Of a stretch of 64,000 nucleotides of DNA, positions 36,840 to 47,173 are shown one piece after another (position 1 is the first letter of the stretch; every line of letters begins with the position of its first letter). The notes beneath the pieces were generated by a model that was not told where the DNA came from, ran no database searches, and saw only the letters and a program-made list of their open reading frames with translations. The stretch comes from Jiella marina (lineage in GTDB: Bacteria > Pseudomonadota > Alphaproteobacteria > Rhizobiales > Rhizobiaceae), in contig NZ_JAKQZG010000002.1 of the NCBI RefSeq assembly GCF_024359545.1, positions 496,001-560,000 of the forward strand. Direction: 5' to 3'. Both the position numbers and the translations under genes were made by a program.

Positions 36840-37233
36840 GTTTCCCCCTTAGTTGGCCTATGTTGGCCTCATTCTCCGGCGGATGCTAACGGAAAGCACC
36901 ATCGACGCGAAGGGCGACACGGCGAAAATAAGCTCATTTTGGTTTGCAGGCATATTATAAGCTTTTGATCGCCCGCGGCTCTATTTAGGAAGGGCATGGA
37001 GGGCTATAGAGTCGATGTAGTTCTCATTACTATCCCGCATGTCCCGCCATTGAAGAATTTCGCGGAAATCCCGTAACCATTTTAATTGAAAGCTGTTTCG
37101 AGATCTCATCTCTCGGATCGCATTGACGTCGCGCAAGCTTGACGGTGTTTGAGATCGCTTCGCCAATCACGTCCTTCGGACAACCGTTCCGCGACCGGCA
37201 TTGCCGGTGAACCTGGCTTGCGGCCTTCCACCC
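36840..37233. other. AT-rich gap between the DarT1 module and recQ
   Basis: About 390 bases, AT-richer than the flanks, that should include the promoter of the DarT1 operon. A 61-codon TTG-initiated frame at 36981-37166 (minus) has an AAGGA upstream but no recognisable content, so I leave it uncalled. The drop in GC marks the border of the accessory insert. Confidence 0.4.
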
Positions 37234-39042
37234 TCATCCATGGTCGGCGATCACGGACAGGAACGCCGGGCCGTAGCGATCGAGTTTGGCTTCGCCGACG
37301 CCGGGAACCTTGGCCATTTCGCTGCGAGAGGCGGGGCGGGCCGCGGCGAGTTCGGCGAGCGTCTTGTCGTGGAAGATCACATAGGGCGGCACGTTCTGCA
37401 GGCGGGCGATCTCCAGGCGCTTCTCGCGCAGCTTCTGGAACAGCGCCTGATCGGCCTCGGGGATAGCGGATTGCGTTGTGCTGCTCCGGGCGACCTTGCC
37501 GCGCCGGGCCCGCGGCGGCGAGGGCACGCGCAGCATCAGGGTCGGTTTTTCGCGCAGGAAATCGCGGCCCGCCGGCGCGATCGACAGGCCGCCGTGGCCG
37601 GCGAGATCGACCGCGATCAGGCGCAGCGCGATCAGCTGGCGCAGGATCGCCCGCCACATGCGATTGTCGTGCTCGGTGCCGATGCCGAAGGTGGAGATCT
37701 GGTCGTGGCCGAACTGGGCGATGCGATCGTTCTCGACCCCCAGCAGCACGTCGACGATATAGGCCTGTCCGAAGCGCTCCCCGGTGCGGTAGATGCAGGA
37801 GAGCGCCTTCTGCGCCGCGATCGTGCCGTCGAAGAGCTTCGGCGGGTCGAGGCAGGTGTCGCAATTGCCGCAGGGCTCGCAATGGTCGCCGAAATAGGAG
37901 AGCATTACTTGCCGGCGGCAACCCGCCGTCTCGGCGAGGCCCAGAAGCGCGTCGAGCTTGCCGCGTTCGGTGCGCTTGCGCTGGTCGGACGCGTCGGATT
38001 CCTCGATGAAGCGGCTGCGCAGCGCGATGTCCTCATAGCCATAGAGCATCAGCGCATCGGAGGGCAGGCCGTCGCGCCCGGCGCGGCCTGTCTCCTGATA
38101 ATAGGCCTCCATACTGCCCGGCAGGTCGAGATGCGCGACGAACCGCACGTCGGGCTTGTCGATCCCCATGCCGAAGGCGATGGTCGCGACCATGACGACC
38201 GCTTCGCCATGCTGGAAACGCTTCTGGTTGGCTTCGCGCTCGGCCTTGTCCATGCCGGCATGATAGGCGAGGGCATCGTAGCCTTGGGTCCGCAGCCAGG
38301 TCGCGGTTTCGTCGGTCTTGCGCTTGGACAGGCAGTAGACGATGCCGCTTTCGCCCTCGTGGCGCCTCAGAAAGTCCTTGAGCTGGGCGCGGGGATTGTC
38401 CTTTTCCGCAATGGCGTAGCGGATATTGGGCCGGTCGAAGCCGGCGATGAAGGCGTCTTCCTCGGCGATATCGAGATGCGACAGGATCTCCGCGCGGGTC
38501 GGCTCGTCGGCCGTGGCCGTCAGCGCCATGCGCGGCGTTGCCGGAAACTGGCGGACGAGCCCGTCGAGCTGGCGGTAGGAGGGGCGGAAATCATGCCCCC
38601 ATTGGGAGAGGCAGTGAGCCTCGTCGATCGCGATCAGCGACAGCCGGGCCTGGGCGAGCCGCTCGATGACGTCTCCGCGCAGAAGCGTTTCGGGCGCGAC
38701 ATAGAGAAGATCGAGCGCCCCCGTCCCGATGGCCCGCCAGAGATCGCGCCGTTCCTCCGGCGGTAGGTCGGAATTCAGCGCCGCCGCGTTCACGCCCGCC
38801 TGCCGCAAGGCCGCCACCTGATCGGCCATGAGTGCCAGGAGCGGCGAGACGATGAGCCCCATGCCCGGCCGGGCCAGCGCCGGGATCTGGTAGCAGAGCG
38901 ACTTGCCGCCGCCGGTCGGCATGACGACGAAAGCGTTGTGGCCTGCAACGACATGGTCGACGATGTGTTGCTGGGGCCCGCGGAACGCGTCGTAGCCATA
39001 GACGGTCTTGAGAATATCGAGAGGTTTGGCAGGCATCGGCAT
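37234..39042 (-). CDS. recQ: ATP-dependent DNA helicase RecQ
   Basis: About 602 residues, usual RecQ size. Domain order: helicase with VYGYDAFRGPQQ (motif 0), Walker A VVMPTGGGKSLCYQ, DEAHCLSQWGHDFRPSY (motifs II and aromatic-rich loop), TATADEPTR, and YQETGRAGRDG (motif VI). A zinc-binding RQC region follows with CRRQVMLSYFGDHCEPCGNC, and a C-terminal HRDC domain from about 525 (LREKRLEIARLQNVPPYVIF). The start is uncertain among several ATGs (39042, 39036, 39075); 39042 gives the family N-terminus. Confidence 0.95.
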   Translation of the reverse strand: MPMPAKPLDILKTVYGYDAFRGPQQHIVDHVVAGHNAFVVMPTGGGKSLCYQIPALARPGMGLIVSPLLALMADQVAALRQAGVNAAALNSDLPPEERRDLWRAIGTGALDLLYVAPETLLRGDVIERLAQARLSLIAIDEAHCLSQWGHDFRPSYRQLDGLVRQFPATPRMALTATADEPTRAEILSHLDIAEEDAFIAGFDRPNIRYAIAEKDNPRAQLKDFLRRHEGESGIVYCLSKRKTDETATWLRTQGYDALAYHAGMDKAEREANQKRFQHGEAVVMVATIAFGMGIDKPDVRFVAHLDLPGSMEAYYQETGRAGRDGLPSDALMLYGYEDIALRSRFIEESDASDQRKRTERGKLDALLGLAETAGCRRQVMLSYFGDHCEPCGNCDTCLDPPKLFDGTIAAQKALSCIYRTGERFGQAYIVDVLLGVENDRIAQFGHDQISTFGIGTEHDNRMWRAILRQLIALRLIAVDLAGHGGLSIAPAGRDFLREKPTLMLRVPSPPRARRGKVARSSTTQSAIPEADQALFQKLREKRLEIARLQNVPPYVIFHDKTLAELAAARPASRSEMAKVPGVGEAKLDRYGPAFLSVIADHG

Positions 39043-39137
39043 CAGCGGTCGGGAATCGCAAGGGTCGGTACCCATATCAGCTTCGGCCGGAAAACGAACA
39101 AGGCCATCCTTCGCGCTCACTTGTCGTGAGGGATCGG

Positions 39138-39998
39138 CTAAGGGAACCGGATCGTCTCGACCTCGGCCTTGTAGAAGGGACGGTAGAGGTCGGTGCCGTA
39201 GTGATTGCCACCGATCACGCGGGTCGGCAGGCGATAACCGTCGAAGTCTCGGAACTCGGTCAGGTCGCCGCCGAAGGGCTGCAGACGAAAGACCTTGTTC
39301 GCGTTCTCATTGCTCCATCGCTGGAAAATCACGGAAGTCGGGCGACCGTCGTCCTCGATCGCGATTTCGGCCCGCTGTTCCAGTTGTCCTAAGCGTACCG
39401 TAACGGCGGCGGAATTCGTGCCGGTTGCCTCCCAGGCGAGTCCGTCCCAACCCGCATGGGTCGCAGGCAGGAAGGCGGCCGGCGTCCAGAAAAGGCCTTC
39501 GCCGACCATGCGACCGAAGGCCGAGTGGAAGTGATCCGGGTTTTTCGCGACGCGCGCTACGGGAACGACGTCGAAGAGCCGGAACCGGCTCCAGCTGATC
39601 GCCGAATTCATGGCATCGCTGCCGGTGGTGCGGAGCGCGCTCTTGATACGAACCTGCCAGAGCAAGCCATATGGAGGAGCCAGAACCTGCTCGGCGGTCA
39701 TCGGCTGCTCGGTGGGTGTACCGCCTGAGCCGAGAGCCAGCGTGCCGCTCATCCGGATCACGGCGACGAACTTCAATTCGGTGCCGGGCCGGATGACGAA
39801 GCGGAAGAAGCGGGCTGCCGGTTCGGGCAGGTCGAGCAGCATCGCCTCTTCGAACCGTGGCGCGGCGCCCGTCGCGTGCCGCAACAGATCCTGCCGTAGC
39901 GTCTGATCCGCTCGTGCATCGCGAATGCGCAGCGCGACGAGCCCGGCGACAGCGGCGATCAGCGCGCCCAGAAGGATGAGGAGAATCTCGATCAGCAT
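39138..39998 (-). CDS. Membrane-anchored DUF6544-like protein
   Basis: 286 residues. One N-terminal membrane helix (IEILLILLGALIAAVAGLVA) is followed by a soluble domain with FFRFVIRPGTELKFVAVIRM, a GLLWQVRI strand, LVEG-type GLFWTPAAFLP and PTRVIGGNHYGTDLYRPFYK near the end. This is the pattern of the DUF6544 (formerly unnamed) family, which has no known function; the family assignment is from memory and moderate. ATG at 39998 is chosen as the first that directly precedes the membrane helix. It is divergent from the CPBP protease gene. Confidence 0.65.
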   Translation of the reverse strand: MLIEILLILLGALIAAVAGLVALRIRDARADQTLRQDLLRHATGAAPRFEEAMLLDLPEPAARFFRFVIRPGTELKFVAVIRMSGTLALGSGGTPTEQPMTAEQVLAPPYGLLWQVRIKSALRTTGSDAMNSAISWSRFRLFDVVPVARVAKNPDHFHSAFGRMVGEGLFWTPAAFLPATHAGWDGLAWEATGTNSAAVTVRLGQLEQRAEIAIEDDGRPTSVIFQRWSNENANKVFRLQPFGGDLTEFRDFDGYRLPTRVIGGNHYGTDLYRPFYKAEVETIRFP

Positions 39999-40094
39999 GT
40001 TGAGCCTCTGGTCGGCAGCATGGCTTTGTCGGGTACGTTGCCGTGCTTGCGCCAGATCAAGGTCAATCGGCATCGCCGTACCTATTCGACTGAC

Positions 40095-40919
40095 ATGACA
40101 GCGGAACACCGTCACAGCTTCAACAAGGGCGTCATTGTTTTCTTTGCGCTCGCCTTCGCGATCAGCTGGGGATTCTGGGGGCTCGCCATCGTGGCGAAGG
40201 ATACTGCCCTTGCCCCCGTCGGATTCTATGGCGGTGGATTCGGCCCCTTTCTGGCGGCACTCGTGGTAACCTGGCTGTCCGGCAGATCGCCCTGGGGCTG
40301 GTTCAGATCGCTCTGGACATGGCGGGTCCCGTTTCGCTTCTGGGTCTTCACCTTCGGCTTTCCCATCCTTCTTGCACTGCTTGCCTCGGCGATCCACGGC
40401 CTCTTCGGCGGCGAGATCGTCTTGCGCGATATCGGCGCGCGCATGGTGTCCTGGGCCCCGGTGTTCGCGGCCGTGACCCTGATCGGCGGAGGCAACGAGG
40501 AGCCCGGATGGCGCGGCTTCGCGCTACCAGCCCTGCAGGAGAGGCTGTCTCCCTTCACGGCCACGCTTGTCCTGGGCGTGGTCTGGGCTCTCTGGCACCT
40601 TCCGCTGATCGGCGTCCGAGGCGGCGGCTTCGGGGCGTTCTGGATGAGCGGGCCAGAGCTTCTTGCCGCAGGTCTCACCCTCCTCAGCATCACGACCCAT
40701 GCCTTCTGGTACACCTGGCTCTACAACCGGACCGGCAGCGTACTTTTGTGCATCCTTCTCCATGGCGGCTACAACGCCGCCAACGCCCGGTTCGTGCTGG
40801 TGCCGGAAGACAGCCTGCATGGCGCCGACGAACGGCAATTGCTGCTCGTCATGACCGGCCTTCTCGTCGCGAGCGTTGCCCTGCTACTCGTCTTCACGCG
40901 AGGAAGGCTGGGGCGGTGA
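40095..40919 (+). CDS. CPBP-family intramembrane metalloprotease
   Basis: 274 residues with about seven membrane helices. The CPBP (Abi/Rce1-like) catalytic motifs are all visible: GGGNEEPGWRGFALPAL (EExxxR), GVVWALWHLPLIG (the His motif) and LHGGYNAAN (HxxxN). Such proteases cleave prenylated or signal-containing membrane peptides; the bacterial substrates are mostly unknown. ATG at 40095 is preferred over upstream in-frame starts because the first helix follows it at normal distance. Confidence 0.88.
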   Translation: MTAEHRHSFNKGVIVFFALAFAISWGFWGLAIVAKDTALAPVGFYGGGFGPFLAALVVTWLSGRSPWGWFRSLWTWRVPFRFWVFTFGFPILLALLASAIHGLFGGEIVLRDIGARMVSWAPVFAAVTLIGGGNEEPGWRGFALPALQERLSPFTATLVLGVVWALWHLPLIGVRGGGFGAFWMSGPELLAAGLTLLSITTHAFWYTWLYNRTGSVLLCILLHGGYNAANARFVLVPEDSLHGADERQLLLVMTGLLVASVALLLVFTRGRLGR

Positions 40920-40941
40920 CGCGCGCGACCCCCGGTGCCTT

Positions 40942-41679
40942 TCACCCGCGGCCGGCGAGCACATCCAGCGCTTCGGCCGCATCGAGGCGGCCGTCATAGA
41001 GGGCGCGGCCGGAGATCGCGCCTTCGAGCTTTTCAGCGTCGGGCATGGTCATGCGGACCACATCGGCGAGCGAGGCGAGGCCGCCGGACGCGATGACGGG
41101 GATGGAAACGGCGTCGGCAAGCGCAATCGTCGCTTCCCAGTTGATCCCGGCCAGCACGCCGTCCCGGTCGATATCGGTATAGATGATCGCCGCGACGCCG
41201 GCATCCTCGAAGCGGCGCGCGAGATCGACGGCGGTCAGTTCCGAGGTCTCGGCCCAGCCTTCGACCGCCACCTTGCCACCCTTGGCGTCGATGCCGACGG
41301 CGATCTTGCCGGGAAAGCGACGGGCGGCTTCCTTCACGAGGTCCGGGTCGCGGACGGAGACGGTGCCGAGAATGACGCGGGCTAGGCCCTTGACGAGCCA
41401 GCGCTCGATGTCGGCCATCGAACGGATGCCGCCGCCGAGCTGGACGGCCATGTCCGTACCGACCGCCGCAAGGATGGCGTCGACGGCGGCCTCGTTCACG
41501 GCCCGGCCTTCGAAGGCGCCGTTGAGGTCGACGACGTGGAGATGGGTAAAGCCGACATCGCGGAAGGCCTTGGCCTGGCCGGCGGGGTCGGCGTTGTAGA
41601 CTGTCGCCTCCTCCATCAGGCCGAGCTTCAGGCGCACGCAGGCGCCATCCTTCAGATCGATTGCCGGAAAGAGGATCAT
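40942..41679 (-). CDS. hisA: Phosphoribosylformimino-5-aminoimidazole carboxamide ribotide isomerase
   Basis: 245 residues, a (beta/alpha)8 barrel of the HisA/HisF family. It begins [16 protein letters not shown] with the catalytic Asp, has the phosphate-binding [16 protein letters not shown], then [11 protein letters not shown] and the second catalytic Asp in [17 protein letters not shown], and the second phosphate loop [10 protein letters not shown]. It carries out the fourth step of histidine synthesis. No hisB, hisH, hisF or hisE lies beside it, so here it is an isolated gene between a CPBP protease and an RNA methyltransferase. Confidence 0.95.
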   Translation of the reverse strand: MILFPAIDLKDGACVRLKLGLMEEATVYNADPAGQAKAFRDVGFTHLHVVDLNGAFEGRAVNEAAVDAILAAVGTDMAVQLGGGIRSMADIERWLVKGLARVILGTVSVRDPDLVKEAARRFPGKIAVGIDAKGGKVAVEGWAETSELTAVDLARRFEDAGVAAIIYTDIDRDGVLAGINWEATIALADAVSIPVIASGGLASLADVVRMTMPDAEKLEGAISGRALYDGRLDAAEALDVLAGRG

Positions 41680-41845
41680 CGGTGCGGTCCTGTTCACGCG
41701 TTGCGAGGGACTGCCGGCGCCTCGCGCGCGGCTCGCAGGCTGAGTGTCATGAAACCGACCTTGCCGGCAAGGCTCCAGCCGCAGGAACCGGGCGGCCCGG
41801 GAGAGAGTGGATGCGTCCTGGCATCGTTTGGCGTAGACGAGGGCC

Positions 41846-42694
41846 ATGACGAACGATCCCTCGGCCAGCTTCCCGACGTCTCATCCGATCCCGATCGAGG
41901 ATGCCGACGATCCGCGGATTGCCGTCTTTCGTGATATCCGCGAGCGCGATCTGACCCGGCGAAACGGCTTCATCGCCGAGGGCACGGTCGTTCTCGACCA
42001 GCTTCTCAAGTCTCGCCATATCCGGCCGACCGCCCTGTTCATTCTGGAAAACCGGCTCGCGGGTCTCGCGCCGATCCTGGCGCGTCTGCCAGAAGGCGTG
42101 CCGGTCTACGTGGCGGGCCGGCCGGTGATGGACCGGGTGGCCGGTTTCGCGATGAATCGCGGTGTTCTCGCCTTTGGTGAGAGGATCGCCCCGGAAGATG
42201 CCGATCCCGACGCCGATCTCCGGCGGCTCTTGGCAGAGGCTGATCCCAAAGCGCCGCTGGTGGTGGCGATCGGGCTTTCCAATCACGACAATGTCGGGGC
42301 GATCTTCCGCAATGCGGCCGCCTTCGGGGCCGCCGGGGTCGTTCTCGACGAAACCTCCTGTCACCCGCTCTATCGCAAGGCGCTGAGAGTCTCTGTCGGC
42401 ACGGTGCTGACCTTGCCCTTCGTGCGCGGCGGGGACGGGAGCGCAATCCTCGATCGACTGGGAGAAGCGAGTTACACGCCAATTGCGCTGTCGCCCCGGG
42501 GCGAAACGTCGCTTGCCGAGTTCCAGCCGAGCGAAAAGCTTGCCCTCGTTCTGGGAACCGAGGGAAGGGGGCTTCCTCAATCCCTGATGCAGCGTGCTCG
42601 AACGCTGCGCATTCCGATCGCGCCCGGTGTCGACAGCCTCAATGTGGCGACGGCCGCGGCAATCGTCCTGGCGAAGCTCTATTCGGCCGCGTGA
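41846..42694 (+). CDS. TrmH/SpoU-family RNA 2'-O-methyltransferase
   Basis: 282 residues. An N-terminal substrate-binding-like domain (about 1-120) is followed by a SPOUT methyltransferase domain: motif 1 [20 protein letters not shown], motif 2 [16 protein letters not shown] and motif 3 [20 protein letters not shown]. These bind SAM in the trefoil knot. The target could be rRNA or tRNA; the sequence does not say which. It converges on the next gene with a 16-base overlap of the ends. Confidence 0.9.
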   Translation: MTNDPSASFPTSHPIPIEDADDPRIAVFRDIRERDLTRRNGFIAEGTVVLDQLLKSRHIRPTALFILENRLAGLAPILARLPEGVPVYVAGRPVMDRVAGFAMNRGVLAFGERIAPEDADPDADLRRLLAEADPKAPLVVAIGLSNHDNVGAIFRNAAAFGAAGVVLDETSCHPLYRKALRVSVGTVLTLPFVRGGDGSAILDRLGEASYTPIALSPRGETSLAEFQPSEKLALVLGTEGRGLPQSLMQRARTLRIPIAPGVDSLNVATAAAIVLAKLYSAA

Positions 42695-43926
42695 TCGCGT
42701 GAGGCGTCCCGACCCTGAATCCTGCGGACCTTTTCCAGAAGCGAAGAGGTGGCCGCCTCTCCGCCCGAAGAAACCGCGGCGTCGTCGGCTTCCAGGATCG
42801 AATGCAGCGGCGAACGCGGACCTTCGGACTCCGCCGTCATGGCAATCACCCTGGCCGCGAGATCGCTGACCCGCTGGCGCAAGGCCGCATCGTCGAGGTC
42901 GGTCGGGAAATCGGGCCGCGGCGTCAGGCCCATCTTCGTGGCGAGCGAAGGGGGCTGGCTGTCTCGTTCCGGCGCAAGCTCCGCGACGCGTTGCGGCGCT
43001 TCCTCCTGAGGGCTCGGCTTGGGCGCGGCGACGGGCTCCACCTGCTCTTCGACTTCTGCGGACGACGTGACAGGCGGCCTCGCCGCAGAGCGCCGACCGA
43101 AAGCACCGCGCGACTGGCCGGCTGGAAACTGTGAAGGCGCGAAGTCTTCGTCCGCCTCGCTCTCGGTTCCCAGGGCCTTGTCCTTGGCCGCTTCGCCGAG
43201 GAGCCGTGCGATCTGTTCGTCGCGATCGGCGAGATGCGAGGTCAGACGTGTGACCTTCTCCTCGAGACGCTTCACGATCGTCCGTTCCTTGCCGAGATGG
43301 GCCTGCAGCGCCGTGACCTCACTCCGCAGGCGCTCCGCGGCATGGCTGGATTCGCGGCGTTCACGCTCGGCGGTGCGGATTTCGTCGGACAATTCGTCGA
43401 TCCGGCTCTCCCGCTCGACGATCATCTCCTTGCGCTCTTCCGCGATCTCGCTCAGCTCCTGGAAGCGCGCCGTCATCACGTCGAGCTCGTCGGAGCGGGC
43501 TTCGAGTTCCAGTCGGGTTTCCCTCAACTCCTCCTCGAGCCTGTCGATTTCGCCTTCGCGCTCAGTGAGAAGCGCGTTGGCTTCCTTCAGTTCGGCCTCG
43601 GTCTGGGCGATCGTCTGGCTGAGGACGTTGTTGCGGGATCTGAGCTCTGCGTTCTCGCCCGCGACCCGCCCGGCATCCGCCCGGGCGCGCGCCGCCTTTT
43701 CGGAATCCTCGCGAGCCTTCATCTCGCGCCGTCTTGCGGTCACCGCCGCTTCGGCGCGCACATGGTCGAGGCTGGCGCGGATCTCGCGGGCCGAGGCCGG
43801 GATCGTGGCCTCGTATTCGCGCAGGGCCAGCCGCCGCGAGCGCGACCAGAACAAGGGCGCCACCACCAGCGCGATGAGCGTGGCGGCGAGGAAGCCGAAG
43901 ATGAATATCAGGGCGGTCGCGATCAT
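42679..43926 (-). CDS. Membrane-anchored coiled-coil protein
   Basis: 415 residues. A membrane helix at about 3-26 (ATALIFIFGFLAATLIALVV) is followed by a long coiled coil from about 30 to 240 rich in Glu, Arg and Leu. The C-terminal part is low-complexity, Pro/Glu/Ser-rich, with a short conserved-looking segment DLDDAALRQRVSDLAARVIA near 340-360. I do not recognise a named family; cytosolic coiled-coil tails of this kind are common in Hyphomicrobiales. ATG at 43926 is chosen because the helix follows directly. Confidence 0.7.
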   Translation of the reverse strand: MIATALIFIFGFLAATLIALVVAPLFWSRSRRLALREYEATIPASAREIRASLDHVRAEAAVTARRREMKAREDSEKAARARADAGRVAGENAELRSRNNVLSQTIAQTEAELKEANALLTEREGEIDRLEEELRETRLELEARSDELDVMTARFQELSEIAEERKEMIVERESRIDELSDEIRTAERERRESSHAAERLRSEVTALQAHLGKERTIVKRLEEKVTRLTSHLADRDEQIARLLGEAAKDKALGTESEADEDFAPSQFPAGQSRGAFGRRSAARPPVTSSAEVEEQVEPVAAPKPSPQEEAPQRVAELAPERDSQPPSLATKMGLTPRPDFPTDLDDAALRQRVSDLAARVIAMTAESEGPRSPLHSILEADDAAVSSGGEAATSSLLEKVRRIQGRDASRDHAAE

Positions 43927-44185
43927 CGGGGCTCCGGGCCTTCGTCTTTTCAGGCCCTGCCATGAATCGACCACGGCGACGGGGTCGCCGAGGACGTCGG
44001 TTCGGGCCTGAAACGATCATATAGACCATAAAGCCCCTTCTGGCTCGCGCCAAAGGCCGGCAAATGCGCCGAACCTCTCACAAAACCAGCGTGCTATGGC
44101 GAACCCGCCACGTTACCGGAGGCTGCGAACGCCAGCCCGATCCCCTGAGAGTCAGGGAATTCGAGACGGTCTGGGCAGCCTCCGA

Positions 44186-44773
44186 TCAGAACGGGTTCCA
44201 GGTCGGCATCGGGGTGAGCTTCAGATAGCCCAGATTGAGGCCGAGACGGGCGCCGACACCGGTCTTGACCGGAACGAGCAGCACGTTGTCGCGGGCGAGT
44301 ACCGTCATGCCCAGGCCGCCGACCAGATAGGCCGAGCCGCTGACGCCGCCATAGCGTCCGTAGATCGCCTGGACCGCAGGCAAATTGTAGACCAGCATCA
44401 TCGTGCGCGCGCCGTCACCGCCGACGTCGAAGCCGACGGAGGGGCCCTGCCAGAAGATGCGATGGTTGCCGGCGTTCTTGGTGAAGAGGGTTCCCTCGCC
44501 GAAGCGCAGGCCGCCGAAGAAGGCGCCGGAAGCTTCCTCTCCGAGGATATAGCCGTTGGGCAGGCCATAGCTCTGGAAAGCTCGTTCGATAAGCTGGGCG
44601 AGGCCGCCCGAGGTGGTGCCGAAAAACTGGTGTCCGGTGGAGACGACCTCGTTCATCGTATAGCCGGCGCCGGAATTCGCCTGGGCCGAAGCTGGCTGGG
44701 CGAGGAGCGTCGCGGTGGCGAGCGCGATGGCTGCGGCGAAGAAGATGCGGATCGTTTTGGCGATCGAGTGCAT
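44186..44773 (-). CDS. DUF1134-family exported protein
   Basis: 195 residues. A signal peptide (about 1-31, ending QPASAQA) precedes a DUF1134 domain: NEVVSTGHQFFGTTSGGLAQ, then YILGEEASGAFFGGLRFGEG, IFWQGPSVGFDVGGDGARTM and YLVGGLGMTVLARDNVLLVP. The fold resembles SYLF/Ysc84-type lipid-binding proteins rich in Gly, but a function is not established. ATG at 44773 gives the complete signal peptide. Confidence 0.85.
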   Translation of the reverse strand: MHSIAKTIRIFFAAAIALATATLLAQPASAQANSGAGYTMNEVVSTGHQFFGTTSGGLAQLIERAFQSYGLPNGYILGEEASGAFFGGLRFGEGTLFTKNAGNHRIFWQGPSVGFDVGGDGARTMMLVYNLPAVQAIYGRYGGVSGSAYLVGGLGMTVLARDNVLLVPVKTGVGARLGLNLGYLKLTPMPTWNPF

Positions 44774-45069
44774 GTTCGGTTCCTTTCGCGAGGACCGACC
44801 GTGGACAGCCATGGTCCGGGCCGGGGTCTGGTTTTTAAAAAACCGCACTCCGCCGATCTCAACCGATCGTGGTTTCCGAATGCCTAAGATTTTCCTGTCC
44901 GTTCGAAGTTTTTTGGTCGTGGCGGAAACGCCCGTTGCGCTCGGAAGAAGCGTTTCACGGCCATGTCCCTCGGTTGACGCATGGGCGCGGGGGAATCATG
45001 GTCGGGCGATGGTGCGGTCGGTGATTCGGTCGCCTTTTCCAATCCATGGAACTCTTGGACGGTGACAGA

Positions 45070-45750
45070 ATGACCAGCCTGCCATCCATCTCCGCAGCGG
45101 ATCTCGCAGCGCTTCTGTCCAGCCGCCTGTGCCACGACATCATCTCGCCGGTCTTCGGAATCCAGAGTGGTCTGGAGCTTCTGGACGACATGCCGGGTGA
45201 CAAGGAATCCATGGAACTGGTGCGCTCTTCGCTGAAGTCGGCGGTGGCCAAGCTTCAGTTCGCCCGCATCGCCTTCGGCGCCGCCGGATCTCAGACGGCG
45301 ATGATCGATCTGAATGACGCCAAGACCGTCGCCGTCGGCTATATGGACCATGAGAAGGCCGCTCTCGTATGGGAAGGCGAGAACGGTTTCGTGCCCAAGA
45401 ACTTCGCCAAGATCGTGCTCAACCTCATCGTCATGGCCAGCGCATCGATCAGCCGCGGCGGCGAGGTCCGGGTCGAGATCGAGAAGATCGAACCCTTCGC
45501 GGCGACGGTTCGCGCCAGCGGCGAGCGGATCCGCATGCAGCCCAGGCTGGTCGCGATGCTCGACGGCACCCATGGCGAGGAAGCCTTGGATGCCCAGGCG
45601 ATCCAGCCCTACTACACGCTGTTCCTGGCCGAGGAATCGGATCTGGCGATCAGCTACGAGAAGACCGACGGTTCGGTGGTCTTCACGATCCGCACCAAGG
45701 GCGGAGAGAGTGCTGCCCCCGCGGATTCGGCCGAAGCGCCCACGGCTTGA
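45070..45750 (+). CDS. chpT: Histidine phosphotransferase ChpT
   Basis: 226 residues. The phosphorylated His is H22 in LSSRLCHDIISPVFGIQSGL, with a four-helix dimerisation segment to about 75, followed by a degenerate HATPase-like domain (KNFAKIVLNLIVMASASISR). ChpT receives phosphate from CckA and passes it to CtrA and CpdR, controlling the alphaproteobacterial cell cycle. ATG at 45070 is preferred; an in-frame ATG at 45046 would add eight residues. It is followed by a receiver-like gene and lies about 0.7 kb from the end of ctrA. Confidence 0.92.
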   Translation: MTSLPSISAADLAALLSSRLCHDIISPVFGIQSGLELLDDMPGDKESMELVRSSLKSAVAKLQFARIAFGAAGSQTAMIDLNDAKTVAVGYMDHEKAALVWEGENGFVPKNFAKIVLNLIVMASASISRGGEVRVEIEKIEPFAATVRASGERIRMQPRLVAMLDGTHGEEALDAQAIQPYYTLFLAEESDLAISYEKTDGSVVFTIRTKGGESAAPADSAEAPTA

Positions 45751-45928
45751 GGGTGCGCCGCAGCGCCCCGATTTTCATTCCACATTATCCATTTTTCTGA
45801 ACCGTCTGGAAAAACCTCGCTGCTAGGGTCTGTTCGATAGCGATTGTGGCCAAGCTGCCGCAACATCGAAGAGCCGCATCCGGCTGCGCCCTGAAGGGCG
45901 CGCGATGCCAGCCCGCGAGGCCGACGCC

Positions 45929-46318
45929 ATGAAGACCTGCCTGATCGTCGAAGAGGCCCCGATCATCCGCAAGGTTGCCTTCCGCCTGATCCAGCGGGAC
46001 GGGCTGACGGTCGACACCGTCGAGACGGCCGACGAGGCGATGGGCTGGATCGAGGAGAATGGTGTTCCCGATCTTCTTCTGATCAGCGCGAGCACCAGCG
46101 ACAAGACGGTAACCGAGCGCATCCGCGAGATCTGCGAGCGGGCGGGCAAATCCTCTCCGATGCGCGTGGTGGCGCTGATCGTCGAGGCCAATCTCGGTCT
46201 GATGACCCGGCTCCGCCGCGCCGGCGCCGCCGGCTATGTTTTGAAGCCCTTCGATCGGCAAAGCCTCGAGCAGGCCCTGGCACCCTATCTCGATGACGCG
46301 CCGATGGTGGCGGCCTGA
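45929..46318 (+). CDS. Degenerate receiver-domain protein (pseudo-receiver)
   Basis: 129 residues with the size and helix/strand order of a single-domain CheY-like receiver. It begins KTCLIVEEAPIIRKVAFRLI, so the usual Asp pair is Glu-Glu. At the phosphorylation site the pattern PDLLLISAST has Ser where Asp is expected, and the conserved Thr/Ser of VVALIVEAN is also lost. The Lys in YVLKPFDRQ is kept. It therefore is unlikely to accept phosphate. It sits 178 bases after chpT in the same direction, so a regulatory role in the CckA-ChpT-CtrA relay is plausible. An upstream ATG at 45905 would add eight residues. Confidence 0.8.
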   Translation: MKTCLIVEEAPIIRKVAFRLIQRDGLTVDTVETADEAMGWIEENGVPDLLLISASTSDKTVTERIREICERAGKSSPMRVVALIVEANLGLMTRLRRAGAAGYVLKPFDRQSLEQALAPYLDDAPMVAA

Positions 46319-46483
46319 GACGGCCCCGCATCGCCGGTGGCGGGCGATAGGCTCATGTCAGCTCAAGTCTCGGCAAACGGACGCGAAAAAGGCCGCCACG
46401 GCAGGGCCGGGCGACCTCGTTCGATGGATCATGGTTTCGGAGAAATGTCTCCGACGCGAAGGCCGAGGGCCGTGGCGTCTGTC

Positions 46484-47173
<690 letters not shown>

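Noticed and set aside
36981-37166. A 61-codon TTG-initiated frame between recQ and the DarT1 operon
   Set aside because: An AAGGA is present upstream, but the sequence matches nothing I know and the region is AT-rich intergenic DNA; too weak to call.
37201-38766. A 521-codon open frame antisense to recQ
   Set aside because: GC-rich codon bias keeps the opposite strand open. Its translation is low-complexity and unlike any family, while the minus strand carries all RecQ motifs.
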